This document shows, one piece after another, positions 10,397-22,410 of a stretch of DNA of 64,000 nucleotides. The notes below the pieces were generated by a model, which was not told the DNA's origin, ran no database searches, and was given only the letters and a program-made list of their open reading frames with translations. Numbering within the stretch: position 1 is the stretch's first letter; the number at the start of each line of letters is the position of its first letter. The position numbers and the translations under genes were made by a program. Source of the DNA: Lolium rigidum (Eukaryota; Streptophyta; Magnoliopsida; Poales; Poaceae); contig NC_061508.1 in NCBI RefSeq assembly GCF_022539505.1, forward strand, positions 342,005,484 to 342,069,483. The letters are read 5' to 3'.

Positions 10397-12888
10397 GAGC
10401 ATCTCCAGTCGCGTCCCCCAAACCGTCCCCAAAGCGCGCCGGATTGAGCGTTTGGGGGACGTGTTTTGTTCGTGCCGCGTTTGGGGGACGTCGCTCCCCA
10501 GCCGCGTCCCCCAAACGCCGCCCCCAATCAGAAATTCAAATAGATGCATTCAAAAGAGATCGTTCCCGCCGGTTCGTCGCGATCGAGTAGCGGCGATCGA
10601 TCAAAGTACCGGGCGCGCGATCATATTACGGACCGGTGGTGCATGCAAATTAGAAGAAGGGGTTGGTCGACGGCGTCGTGTCCCGAGTCGACGCAGGCCC
10701 GTCGAGCACGACGACCTCGTCGCGATCCGCTCGTTCCCGTGCATGGTGCGTCCGCTCCGTCGCCGACGCGAGGCCGACGCGAGTGTAGCAGAGAAGACGC
10801 GTCGGCCTCGCTCTTCGCTGCGCTGCCGCCGCCGCCGATGCCGATGCCGCTGCCGGGGCCGCCGCGTCCGCCGCCGCCATTTTGGCTTCGATGTCGTCGA
10901 GGATCCGGCCTTTGAAGAAGTTGTGCGCCGCTCGCGTCCGGGGAGACATTCCCTCTGTCGACGTTCTCGGCAGGGACATGTCGTCCCTGCGTTTCTTGAG
11001 CTCCGGCCTTCTCCTCTTGCCTCTTGAGCAGCTCGGCCCACCTTTGGTCGGCCTTCTTGTCGCGGGAGATAAAGGTCGAGGAGACGTCGGCGAGGCATTT
11101 CGTGATCGACGCTGCGTCTTCTCGGACGACGCAGCGTCGGCCAAGGCGGCCTTGGCAGCCTTGTTGCCGATAGGACGCCCTGCCGACGTTGCCGGCGACG
11201 CGTCCGGATCAATGGCGTCCTTCCCTTTGGACAACGACGAGCGCGTCAACTTCCATTTCTCATTCACTTTGAGCTTGCCATAGCAATGCGTCGGCGCGAA
11301 CGGCTCGTGACCATCCGAGTACTTGGCGTACAATTCCATAGCCCGATCAAACTAACCAAAGAAAGCGGAGTCATTTCATCGAACACAATGTGGGCGCTAC
11401 GGATTATGGAAGAAACAGTCGTACCGGTTGGCCGACGTCGGCGCCGCTGTCGCCTCCGGTCTCTAAGTCGTGATGGTACCCATGGAAGGAGTTCACCGAC
11501 GCCCGGATGATGGCCCATCGCGTCGACATTGCCTTCCGGCTCCTCTTCATTGGCACTTTCCGGTAGTCGTCGTTGATCGGCTTGCGCTCATCGAACTCGG
11601 CCTTGATCCTCGCCCAATACTTCCCGCCTTTTTGGTTGGCGCCGATGATGGAGTCATGGCTCACCGTCGCCCACGACTCGCAGAGACAAAGATCTTCCAG
11701 AACCGTCCACTTCGGGCCTCGTGTGCCCGACGCCTTCTTCTTCTTCTTCTTCTTCGTCCTCACGCCGTCCGCGTCTACCTCCACGAGATCATCGTCACCG
11801 GCACCCTCGTCGTCCTCTTCCTCGCCGCCCTCTTCGTCGCCGCCCTCTTCGTCCTCAACGTCGTCCTCCTCGTCGTCCTCCACCCCGTCCTCTTCCTCGT
11901 CGTCCTCCTCCTCAACCCCGTCGTCCTCCTCAACACCGGCGCCGTCGTATTCGAGCGGACCCCTGCGGCCGGTGAAAGGGCCGCCGTCCGGACCGGGTCC
12001 CGGCTCGCGTTGCTCGTACGCCGGGGAGTAGAGGTTGTTGGGGTTGAAGCCGCCGTGCGGCAGCGCATCCCGGTAGTGCGGCGACAAGTTAGGCGTCACG
12101 CACCCGGGAGTGGCGGAGGGGCCGTCGTTGTAGAAGGCGGCTTGCGACGGAGAGAAGACTCCCGAACGTACACCGGCACGTTCGTACTATATGGGCTCGC
12201 GTTGGTGGCGGCGATACACCCGGCGATTATGCGCCGGTGCCGGCGCGCCGCCGCAGCCTTCTTCTCCGGCTCCGCCGCCCTCCGTCCTTTCCGCTCCGCC
12301 GTCGATAGCTTCCGGCGCGGAGCAATCTTGCTGCCATTCATCTTCGGTCATGCCTTCGGGCTTCTTCTTCGCAGCCGGCGCCTTCCGCGGCTTCGCGAAC
12401 GGCGCTTTCGCCCCTATCGTCGCATTGCCCGGCGGCTTCTTGGCCGCTTTCTTCGCCATCTTTTTGGGGGCTGTCGGCGGCGCCATGGAATGGGGAGAGG
12501 GTAGCGGCGGCGGCGGGTGCACGGCGGGAGGGAGAAAGAAATCGGCGGGATAGGAGAAATGAATCGGCGGCAGGATATGTTTTGGGAGGCCCGTGCGCGG
12601 CGGTATAGGCGCGATTTGGCGGGAGCGACGGGATTTGGCGGGAGTGTGAGACGAATTTTCCCCGTGCCGCCGACGAGTCGGGCCCGCGTCGGTTGGCCTC
12701 GCTTTCGTTGTGTCCGGCGTCCCCGGTGCGTCCCCCGTGGGACGGGGACGGGCTCGGGGCGCCGGACACCGTATCGGGGCGCGCCGGACAAAAAAGGGCT
12801 TTGGGGGACGCGGCTGGAACGCTTTTTTTGTCCGGCGCGCCCCAAATCGCTTTGGGGGACGGTTTGGGGGACGCGACTGGAGATGCTC
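10397..12888. mobile_element. PIF/Harbinger element (2.5 kb) carrying a Myb/NAM-type ORF
   Basis: The ends are GAGCATCTCCAGTCGCGTCC and its inverse GGGACGCGACTGGAGATGCTC, with TAA on both sides (10394-10396, 12889-12891). A 3-bp TWA duplication is the Harbinger hallmark. The site is empty in the duplicated copy (around 41560-41575). No transposase is present, only the accessory DNA-binding ORF. About 110 bp of the left end and about 225 bp of the right end are nearly the same as in the element at 46650-48108. Confidence 0.9.
10650..12486 (-). pseudogene. Harbinger ORF1: Myb/SANT-like plus NAM-associated C-terminal domain, frameshifted
   Basis: Four minus-strand pieces together resemble one protein. 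First a basic start (MAPPTAPKKMAKKAAKK, from 12486), then a KLSTAERKGRRAAE block in another frame, then 11404-12099 with a Tyr/Pro segment, a long Asp/Glu tract, a Lys run and a SANT-like helix set (GPKWTVLEDLCLCESW, GKYWARIKAEFDE). The last piece is 10650-11339 with VNEKWKLTRSSL and a charged coiled-coil tail typical of the NAM-associated domain. In Harbinger elements this ORF is a DNA-binding helper that works with the transposase. At least three frame changes separate the pieces, so it is dead. The large plus-strand frames here (11470-12504, 11573-12031) are antisense shadows of the acidic tract. Confidence 0.75.
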
Positions 12889-13142
12889 TAACTTTTTGTA
12901 GAGAGAGAGAGAATAACGGGATGTGTATTGAACTACTGATACTGGAGCACTGAACTGTTGTCAATCCGTAGCCTTGGTCGGAATTACCCTTGCTTGGTTC
13001 TCATTGTACTCCAAAGTTAAACACCATGTTATCGTTGGAGAAAAACACCGTGCATAATTCCAGTGTTCTCGGCCCTGAACATTCCAGTGTTCATGCAAAA
13101 TATAGTCTAAAACTTGTCTATGTGTATTTAGGTCCAGGGAGA

Positions 13143-13892
13143 GGTATAGTACGTAGATGGACCTATTTTACCTTTCGTTTCCGTTTATGTTCCGACAGAC
13201 ACGTGGACGCAAAATACTTAGCCAAATAGAACGATCTCGACAGACAAATTGTCCAGCGAGAACTTATTTACAAACCATATTTGGATCTGGTTTGCATTAA
13301 GCGGAAATGACTATGTGTCCAGAGCCTGGCCCATATGCAACCCCCTCTGGCCCTCTGCTCCCATGATCCCACCTAGCTCACGTTTCTCTCTATCTCTATT
13401 TCCTTGACACAACCACCGGCCTCACACGATGCCTCTCCTCTCCACCTCCGTCGTGCCGCTGGCCCGCGTGCTCCACCACCCTCCGCCACGTGGTCCTCGG
13501 AGATGTCCAGCATCAAAGGCGTGTAGAGAAACGCGTTGATATAGCTCGCTCCCCGCTTAAGTTCCTCGCCAGTTTGTCGTGCGACGCCTTGCAGTTTCTA
13601 TCCCTTGCAACCATCTGCGTTTTATATGCTCTGCCCGTAGCCGCACGCATTCCTACGCCGACCAATTCCTCGTCCTCTCTTACCTCTCCAACGCGCACCT
13701 CGACTCTGCCACTTTCATCGCCGACGCCATCCGCCTTCACATTTTTTTTGGCGTGCCCTACTGTTTCCCCTCCCAAAACCGAACACTCTTTGATGTCCGT
13801 TTGGGTCGCCCGGGTGAAGATGCTCTTGGACTGTATTAACTACTTCCTCCATCCCTAAATACTGCTAGCATGTTAGGTATAGTACGTAGATG
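13143..13892. repeat. Gene-like fragment between 17-bp perfect direct repeats
   Basis: GGTATAGTACGTAGATG occurs at 13143-13159 and 13876-13892. Between them, 13320-13800 looks like the 5' part of a gene: a C/T-rich leader, an ATG at 13429 with MPLLSTSVVPLARVLHH, then SYADQFLVLSYL and SATFIADAI in a different frame. This is faintly like the start of a pentatricopeptide repeat protein, but I cannot confirm that. The tail at 13799-13830 (GTTTGGGTCGCCCGGGTGAA) resembles a Harbinger right end. No matching segment is seen in duplication copy 2. Confidence 0.35.
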
Positions 13893-14223
13893 CATGTGAC
13901 GTCACTAGTCTGCTAGGCTGCTAGGTTGTAGCTAGGCAGCACATGCAGGCGCGCACTAGCACTACTTGTACCGGCCCCGGACACGCTCGTTACCCCAGCC
14001 ATTGGAAACATTTTCACGTGGAGAGATCGAGCAGCACGCACGCTGCCGATTCGGCATATCCAGAAGACACTGCGCGCGTAATGGTGCCGGCCGCCGGCGC
14101 GCGAGTGAGTGGCGGAGCACGCCGATACGCACGCCTCTCGACAGCGATACTACAGCAGCAATACGCATGCAGCGACACTGTTGTGGAGTGTGTTTTTTCC
14201 GGAAGCGGCGGGGCATGGTGTTA

Positions 14224-16466
14224 GGGCATCTCCAACCGGGCGACCCAAACGGACGCGCTGGGCCGTCCGTTTTGGGCCGTTTGCGTGCCCGAGCGGACGC
14301 GCGGACGGTGCCCCGCGTCCGCGCGTCCGTTTGGGTCGCGCGCTGCGCCTAACGCGCCAGATTTGGGTCGCGGCGCCCCATGGTATGTTTTTCTTGTAAA
14401 ATCACTAGAAAAACGCAAAATAAATTATAGAAAAAATATATAAAATAGTTGAAATGCTCTAAATGTATTATACATTACATAGTCCATGTAATCAAGGATA
14501 AAGTATTATTCAAATAAAATGAAGAAACGATACAAAATGCTCTAGGCTCCTTCATCATTGTTGTTTGCAGCATTGTTGCCTACATGCTGCCACATGTGCT
14601 CGACCAAATCAGCCTGAAGTCTGGTTGTGTACAGCTAGATCTCGAATTTCATGGTGCGCATGAAGAATGTCCCGAAATGATGCCGGAGCACGTTGAGGAG
14701 TAACCAACTCTCCTTGGCCGTCCCATTCATTATCAAAGAGTGAATCATCCCGCTCTACCTCAACAATCATGTTATGCATGATTACACAAGCGGTCATCAC
14801 CTCCCACGAGTTTGCACATCCCGGGCTCGGCAGGTGTCCGACGATAGCCCAACGAGCTTGGAGGATGCCAAACGCCCGCTCGACATCTTTCCGGGCTGCC
14901 TCCTGCTCTTTGGCAAACCTTGCCTCCTCGCTCCGAGTCGGGGTTTCGGATTGTCTTCACGAGTGTAGCCCAAGGTGGATAGATACCATCGGCAAGGTAG
15001 TACCCCTTGGTGTAGTGGTGGCCATTGATCTCAAAATCCACATCGGGGACCGACCGTACGCTAGCCTATCAAACACCGGAGAGCGCCGCAAGCACATTGA
15101 TGTCATTGTGCGAGCCAGCCATTCCGAAGAATGAGTGCCAAATCCATGTGTCATGGGAAGCAACAGCTTCAAGAATGACCGTGCACCCCTCGAATGGCCG
15201 CTGTATGACCCCCGCCAACCAAAGGGCAGTTCTTCCACTCCCAATGCATGCGGTCTATGCTGCCAAGCATCCCGGAAACCCCCGGAAGCGTTGATCGACA
15301 ACAGACGAGCTGTGTCCTCGGCATTTGGTTGCCGGAGGTACTCGTTCTCCGAACGAACCGATCACCGCTCGCAGAACCCGTACATCGATTCCAGGCCGGT
15401 TGACTCACTCATGCGCGTGTACTCATCTACGAAATCACCGGCAACGCCATATGCGAGCATCCTAATCGCTGCCGTGCATTTCGAGTACGAAGAGAGGCCT
15501 ACCTTGCCAAGTGCATCCACTTTCGCACGAAGTAGTCGTCGTAGATCTTGACGCCATCCATTATCCGGCGGAACAGCGGCCTGTTCATCCGAAAACGACG
15601 GCGAAACAAGTGCGGCACGAACAATGGATTGGGTTGGAAGTAGTCGTTGTAGAGCTGGTCGTGGCCGCGTTCTCTTTTGCGGTCCAAGGCGGCCGCGCGC
15701 CCCGGCAACGACCCCGGAACACGGGGATCTGCGAGACAATGTGCTCGTGGATGAGCACCGCGAGCATCCGTGAAAAATTCGTCGTCGGACTCCTCTTCCG
15801 ACGACGTGTCGATGAAGTTCTTGAAGTAGTACTCGTCGTCGCTGTCCACCATGATCCGAAAAGGGACACATATTAGTTCGAGCTTTTGAACGAACACCTC
15901 GCGAGCGGAGGCGATCCAAATGCTTCTCTAGGGACCTGCAGCCATGGCCGTCTCAGCCGACTTGCGGTCCGGAAACACGGTGCAGGAGGGCTCACCTCCG
16001 GCGGAAACGGCGCAGCTGCGAACGGCGGGAGGTGTCGCGACGGTGAGAGGACAACAACGCCGGCGCCGGCGTCCTCCGACTCTGCTACGACGCGGCGAAA
16101 GCAGCGCGGGACCTCGACCTATGCTTCCGCCCGCTTGCCGGCGTCTCGACGACGATGGCCGGCGTCGACGCGCTCCGAAATCGCCGGTCCGTGGGTGGCG
16201 GCGGAGCGGGTGGGGAGATGTGTGCGGCGGCCTTGTGTTTTCGGTGGCGGACGGGCGGGCCGGGCGGACAAGGGGAGGACGCGAGCGACCAGCCTTTCGC
16301 GTCCGCGGCCACGCAAACCCGGCCAAGATTTGGGCCGGGTTTGCGTCGTTCCGGACGCCGCGGGCATCCGTTTTAGGGATGGGTCCGCGCGCTGGGCCGC
16401 GTTTTTGTCCGTTTCGACCCATCCGGACGCGCGGGCGCGGGATGGGTCGCCCGGTTGGAGATGCCC
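14224..16466. mobile_element. PIF/Harbinger element (2.2 kb) with transposase
   Basis: TIRs are GGGCATCTCCAACCGGGCGA on the left and its inverse on the right; TTA flanks both ends (14221-14223, 16467-16469). Subterminal regions of about 150-300 bp are GC-rich. The element sits at the same position in duplication copy 1 as the element at 43698 in copy 2. Confidence 0.92.
14609..15852 (-). pseudogene. Harbinger transposase (DDE_Tnp_4 / HARBI1-like nuclease family), frameshifted
   Basis: Minus-strand pieces give an almost complete HARBI1-type protein. The N-terminus at 15852 is acidic (MVDSDDEYYFKNF), followed by FVPHLFRRRFRMNRPLF and KCTAAIRMLAYG. Then come a GSIDRMHWEWKNCP block with the first catalytic Asp region, a segment containing [30 protein letters not shown] with the second Asp, and a C-terminal [12 protein letters not shown]. 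The family cuts and joins DNA at TWA targets, normally with a Myb-like partner. Several single-base frame changes (between 15500 and 15360, near 15170, 15040 and 14800) break it. No Myb ORF lies in this element; the only one in the window is in the separate element at 10397-12888. Confidence 0.88.
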
Positions 16467-16861
16467 TTAGGGCCGTTGCGAGATTCGACCTATCGCCTCC
16501 CATGTCGTCGTCTCGTCTGGTTTTTTGACGGTACGTGTCACGGCTTGGTGGACGAACTGATCGGCTGGAGAAGGCTATACCGATCATGTGATGGGTGTCC
16601 ACCGGCTCTCCTGTCTAAGCATTTTTGGCAGCGTAGGGGATTTTGATTTGTCGTAGGGGTTCGGTCAATTAAAATCAAAGAGAATGAAGTCTGTTTTCAG
16701 TAAAGTGATGTCTTGAATCTCAGGGCAACTCACCATTAGCATGGATTATAAAGTAAATCTAAAGGTTTGAATTATTTTTGGTAGTTGTAACCTCAATTGG
16801 AATTAAAAAAAATAGTTATAACCTCACTTTCAACTGAAAAGTTCCTAGTCGCAACCCAACT

Positions 16862-17543
16862 TGTATTCCAAAGCTCAATTCATATTGAAAGAAGATTCAA
16901 ATACGCGATATTTCCATGGCTTAGCCAATGGAAGACATCGGAAAAAACGTATTCATTCTCTTATTCAAGATGAAGGGTTGATTGAAGGCCATGAGCAACT
17001 TAAATCTTACATTACTAATTATTATAAAGGTCTGTTTGGTCCTCCGGAGGAAAGCACCTTCTCTCTTAATGAGGACTTAACGGACGATATACCCCAAGTT
17101 TCTATGGAAGAAAATGGTCTACTAACCGCACCTTATACTGAGGAAGAGGTTCGAAGGCAATTTTCCAAATGGAATGCAACAAAGCACCGGGTCCTGATGG
17201 TTTTCCAGCGGAGTTTTATCAAACTTTCTGGGATACGATTAAATCGGACCTTCTAGATTTGTTCAGTGACCTACACATTGGACAATTAGAATTATTTCGT
17301 CTAAATTTTGGTGAAGTAATCTTGTTACCGAAAGTTAATGAGGCAGAAAGGATTCAACAATATAGACCTATTTGCCTCTTAAATGTAAGTTTCAAGATTT
17401 TCACGAAAGTGGCCACCATTAGACTTAATACGGTTGCGGATCATGTTGTCCAGCCATCACAGACAGCCTTTATGCAAGGAAGGAACATCCTTGATGGAGT
17501 GGCGGTCTTGCATGAGACGGTACATGAGATGCATTCTAAGAAA
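16862..17543 (+). pseudogene. LINE (L1 clade) ORF2, 5' part, interrupted by a Helitron
   Basis: Codons from about 16862 show the plant L1 pre-RT block (SKAQFILKEDSNTRYFHG, then RKKRIHSL), then NKAPGPDGFPAEFYQ, LLPKV, YRPICLLNVSFKIFTK and FMQGRNILDG. These are reverse transcriptase motifs of the fingers and palm. A frame change occurs near 17170-17190. The endonuclease domain and ORF1 are missing, so the LINE was 5' truncated on insertion. The frame stops abruptly after the MHSKK codons at 17543, where Helitron sequence starts; the same LINE resumes at 31189. Confidence 0.92.
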
Positions 17544-18597
17544 CTAGATGATACCCCGCGCGTTGCTGCGAAAATTTATGTTACAAAATGTTAAAATAAA
17601 TAGCCTAAACTAATTTGTAGAGCTGATACAAAAAAAAGGATTGTAGTTAAATTGTGAATAAAAATGAAGCATCGAACACAAAAAAATATTTAATTTATGA
17701 GGAGTTACACTTGATCTGAAATACCATATCCACTTGTATTCGGAGGCAAGTTACATTATTGTTGTAAATGAATAAAATGGAGATTGTACATGAGATGATG
17801 GCAATCAGATGGTAAAATTCATATTCCGATTCCTTTCTAACATATGTACTTAATTACTAAAGCCCAGAGAACTGAATTTCGTATAAAGTGGTCCTTAAAT
17901 TCCACGATACCTGGTTTATTCGTAACACCACTTACCAGATTTAATATAACAAAGAACAATACATGCGCCAGTTTGTAAATAGTATGACCGCAGTACCTAC
18001 ATCCATTGAGTTAGCTGCCTTTCTGATAGTATGCAATAAACACTCACGATGGCTCCAGCTCTGCTATATTGTCAAAATCATCAATGCTGATTTTCGTCAG
18101 CACTTCAGATGCACCTCTGTAGATTGTAAAAAGCTACTTAGACTCCTGACTGAAAGACAAATATTGAAAGAAGGCCTTGTCTAGGTGTCTGCAGAGCAAG
18201 AAGTCACTGAACCTAAAAAAATCTCCAGCAAGGACGGAGAAGCAAAGAATTCCAAAGAAATCGGGAGGGCCTGGGGTAGCAGCGGATTGAATCCAATGGA
18301 ATCGGGTGCCGGTGTGCAGCGTCGAGGGGTAATCGAGCCGGAGATCAACCTACCAAATTGGGAGGATCAATTGAGGGATTGTAAACAAATATAGGAGGTA
18401 TTAGGATGGGGAGTGGCTAGGTAACAGTGTGGACGCCGCTGGGCGTGGTACGGCGCGCGCAGGTTGGCGTTCTTGCTGTCGATGCAGATGGCAGCCAGGC
18501 CTTCCTTTTAAGCTGGATGAAGTTGCGGTGGGCGGATGAGCTCCTTTGAGCAGTTTTTAGTGGTTGAATGCTCACATCTATGAGGTGATTTCATGAG

Positions 18598-19911
18598 TGA
18601 AAGTATAGAGATGGTAAACCTAGAGGGGGGGTGAATAGGTTTCTACAAATTTTAATTCTTTCTTTGCAATATTAGGCTTTGCGGAATATAAAGATGAGCC
18701 TAATGCAAACTAGGTGAAGCAACCTATATGAGGATACAACTAACTCAAGCACGAAGGCTCTCACAGGCGGTTAAATCACAAGTAAGGAGTTCGGTTAGAG
18801 ATAACCGATAGCACGCGGAGACGAGGATGTATTCCCGTGTTCCCTTGCTTTGCAACAAGGTACGTCACGTTTGGAGGAGTGGAGGTCCCACGAAGGATTC
18901 CCCGCGCCACGAAGGCTCACCCTATTCTCCGGAGCCTATCCCACGAAGGAATAGCTCACTCACTTGTGGTAGACTTTGAGGTAGCCTCCAAACCTTCACA
19001 ATCTTGCCCGGAGCAAATCCACAGTCCGGATGCTTCCGGACTCCTCTTGCCCACCTAGGGTTTCCAAGGAACCCTAGGAAGCAAGCTTCTCAATGAATAC
19101 AAGGGGGAATGAGATTTGGCTTGGTAGAACGGTAGATCGGGTCCTCCTCTAGTGATTCCCGGAGGGATTTGAGTTTGGGTGGAGGAGGAGGGAGATCTGA
19201 GGCTTTTGGTGTTTCTAGCAATGGAGTAGGAGAGAGAGAGCTCAAGAACAGTTTATAGTATGTTGCCTAACCCTTCCAAGGTAGAAGAAGGGGTATTTAT
19301 AGTGTTCTTCAAAATCTGGCCGTTGGTCAACTTGCCACATCAGATTTTCTTCGAGGAATCCGGTTGACCGGGTTTGGCGCCGGGCTGTCCGGTTCATAGT
19401 CCGGTCAGACCGGGCTCTCGACCGGGCCGGCCGGTTTCAACCGGAGCAGGAACCGGAGCTTGACCGGAGGAGCTTCTGGGCTTATCGGAATGCGCCCGGA
19501 TGGCACAAGCGCGAAATCCGGTTGACGCCGGGGCAGCCGGTTGGTAGCCCGGTCCGACCGGGACGGTGACCGGACGCTCCGGTCCAAACCGGGCCGGAGA
19601 CCGGGCGGCGACCGGAGGCCTTGCCCCCTTTACCGGATCCTGCCCGGATGGCACAAGCGCCGAGCCGGTCCGAACCGGGCTGGCCGGTGCCGTGGCCGGT
19701 CCGACCGGGCCGCCGACCGGCCGTACACAGGAAAATCCCGTTGATTCTTTCGTCGAATTGGGGGTCTCCATTGCCTTCTTCTTCCATTGATACACCTTTA
19801 TACCTCTTTGGCTAATACCCGGGAATCATCTTGTAGCAAAGTATTAGTCCAAATACACTAGCACGGTGTCATTGTTACCAAAATAATGGATAAGGGTAAA
19901 ATACCCTTACA
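18598..19911 (-). mobile_element. Sirevirus 3' LTR
   Basis: In plus-strand reading it starts TGAAAGTATAGAG and ends ACCCTTACA. From about 19350 to 19735 it is packed with CCGGTT/AACCGG and GACCGGG words in both orientations, a CpG-rich palindromic cluster. Confidence 0.95.
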
Positions 19912-20360
19912 ATCTCCCCCTTTTGGTATACGATGACAAACCGAGCTAGAGTCACAAATAGATATTATGATAAGCTCTAAACCTTGATTCCATATAAGAT
20001 ATTACGAAAGCTCCCCCATAATGAGTGCACTTGGAGAATTTGCGTTTGAATGCAAAATGCACCATTTGTGAAATATGAGAAGCTCCCCCAATATCTTTAG
20101 GAAACAAGCATGGTATGGACATGTGCATATAGAGATATATAAGCATAGCACACATAATCATCCTAATATAGAGTAGCACACATAATAGTCTTCCATACAT
20201 ATCCATACACGAATTATTGGAAATAGCAAATGGTTCTTGGAGAACTCAAAGTAAACAAGCACAAGCCATATAAAATCCAAATAAAGCAACTCCCATGGCT
20301 TGTGGCAACACCCCGTGAAACCATCCTAGACTCTACTCTCTTCTCCCCCTTTGGCATCGG
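19912..20360 (-). repeat. Polypurine tract and its repeats upstream of the Sirevirus 3' LTR
   Basis: The tract next to the LTR reads ccaaaagggggagat on the minus strand (19912-19925). Copies of GGGGGAG recur near 20012, 20093 and 20345, and one near 23105. Multiplied polypurine tracts ahead of the 3' LTR are a recognised Sirevirus signature. Confidence 0.75.
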
Positions 20361-20595
20361 AACACCAAAAAGGCGAAGAAAAAGAGAGAGATGTTAGCGC
20401 ACCCATCAGAAGATCTCATGCCCAGCGGAGTATGAGCTCTCGCCATCATCACGCGTATCCGAAGCACCGGCATCGTCTTCATCATCATCGTCATCAGTAG
20501 GCTGAGGAGGCTGAGGAGGAGGAGGACCACCAAACCCGTACCATGTAGGATCAAAGTTCTGGAACATCTGATCAGTGAGAGGAGGCATCTCCCGC

Positions 20596-22410
20596 TTAGG
20601 TGCATGAACGAGGCTCCAACTCGGGGCCGGGAGGAGGAAAAGTGATATTCCGAGTGGCCATGTACTCATTCTGGCGCCTTCTCGTCTCTTGGGTCATAGC
20701 AAGGCTTTGATGTGCAACATCATTAGAGTTCTTGCACATCTGCCACATGGAGGAGAAGAACCGAGAGATACCATGCTGCGGGCGCTGATTGAAGCGGGAG
20801 CTAGTAGGGTCATGTTGTTCCTTGGACCGGCGCTCGAGAGGTGTCATGTCGGGGACATCCGGTCTATTACCTTGGACAGGAACCTTGAATGCTTCCATCC
20901 CGACCCGTTCACCATGCGTATTGAGAGGAGCAGGCACAACCTTGTTGATGAGGAGCTGGATGTATTGAGCATAGTTCGGGGTCATCCTTTCGCGAACACA
21001 TCTCCTCAGCTCACAGTAAATGAGATCACATCCATCAATGCGTCGCCGGTGCTCAGGGTTGCAGTAGTACATCAAGTTCAAGTGATATCCTCGGCATTCA
21101 CTTGTATCCCCTGACTTGCTGATGAGAGACTCTCTGAATAGCTTGGCAAGCGAGGAGATAGGAGTAGAACATGCCGGATATGGTGGGAGGACGAGCAATG
21201 GGCTCCCGAGGATAGCGAAAGCAATGTCTCCTTTGTTGAACTTCTGCTCAGAGTGAAGCTTGAAACCATGAGCACGACCTCCACCAAACCCAAGAGCATC
21301 ACATAAGTCAAGATAGTTGCAGGAGTACTTGTCTTTGCCTGTCATCCATGTCATGGTACGAGCTGGATCATCATGAAAGTATACTGTGCAGTGGAATTGC
21401 CTTACCAAGGTTGGGCAATAGCATCCATCAGAAGGCGTCAGACACACAAGCTCATACAGCCCCATGTTCTTCAAAGTCTCAACCACAAATCGATATGTGG
21501 TGGCTGCATGCATCTCAATAACACCCTTGACAGCCTTGGGCATAACAATGGTGCCATGCTTCATGTGCTCTCGGGAGTCATAGAACTCAAGCCACATCCT
21601 TTGCTGACTGTTGGTCCAGAAGAACCTGTCACTCCCGGTGTAAGTGGGGGCCTCAAAGCGATAGTGATTGGATTCTCGAAGCCTTTTCCATGCACCAATA
21701 TGGACATCGCCAACATTGTGGTTTGGCAATTCCTCAACATCTTCTTGTGCAGCGTGCTTATCTTTCTTTTTCTGGGCAGGCTTCTTGGTGCGGCCTCCAG
21801 CTGAGCTGCCACCAGCAGTCTGAGGAGCACGACCAGTAGAGCGCCGAGGTGATACCCCTGAGTGCCGCCCTCGCTTGGCAACAGTGCCACGGTCCTCCTC
21901 AGTCCATTCATCACCTGTGAATCAGCAAAATAGAGCGAGGATAGCAAAAGAGGTAAGTGTACATGTCATCAATGAGGGAAAAACCAGAGAGCATAGCATG
22001 TATCCAAGTGGATTGATGAGATTGTGCGAAAAAACTTGGCAGGCCGGCGCACAGGCCGGTCCGACCGGACTTCAGACCGGGCGAGCCGGTCGAAAATCCG
22101 GTCGACCGGGCCGCACGCCGGACCGGCCGGTTGAATGGCCGGTTGACCGGGCTATGAACCGGGTGATGGTGATTTGTGATGTTTGCCCAGATTTTCTACC
22201 ACAAATTCATGCAAAAACTCGAAATACTTGAGTACATGCTATAGCAATAGAGTGGAGTATGTGCTTTGTGGTGAGAGACACTCTAAAGGCATGAGGACTT
22301 GCAAACCCTAACCCTAACCCTAAGATGTCCTCAAATTTTGGCAAGATCTTGCAATGTGTGAGGAGGACTAGAGAATAGGGAGGAAAGGAGAGTACATTAC
22401 CCGAAGACAT
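20596..22410 (-). CDS. Sirevirus additional 3' ORF (function unknown), probably spliced
   Basis: The main exon runs from about 21914 to the stop at 20596. It begins DEWTEEDRGTVAKRGR, then has Lys/Gly-rich sequence and a globular part with FWTNSQQRMWLEFY, RQFHCTVYFHDDPARTMTWM and CDLIYCELRRCV motifs. This resembles the uncharacterised proteins encoded between pol and the 3' LTR in grass Sireviruses. No ATG opens this exon: the longest call started on a TTG. A possible short first exon is ATGTCTTCGG at 22410-22401, followed by a GTAATG donor; an acceptor TTCACAG ends at 21915. Joining them keeps frame and puts M-S-S-G ahead of the exon. The intron would be 486 bp. The splice model is inference. 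Confidence 0.7.

Noticed and set aside
11573..12031. Poly-Ser frame on the plus strand
   Set aside because: Shadow of the Asp/Glu tract on the minus strand within the same transposon ORF.
11470..12504. 344-codon open frame on the plus strand
   Set aside because: It is antisense to the Harbinger Myb/NAM ORF; its Leu/Val/Arg-rich composition is the complement of an acidic and GC-rich coding strand.
22303..22324. Telomere-like CCCTAA repeats
   Set aside because: Only three units within the Sirevirus; not a telomere or interstitial array of note.
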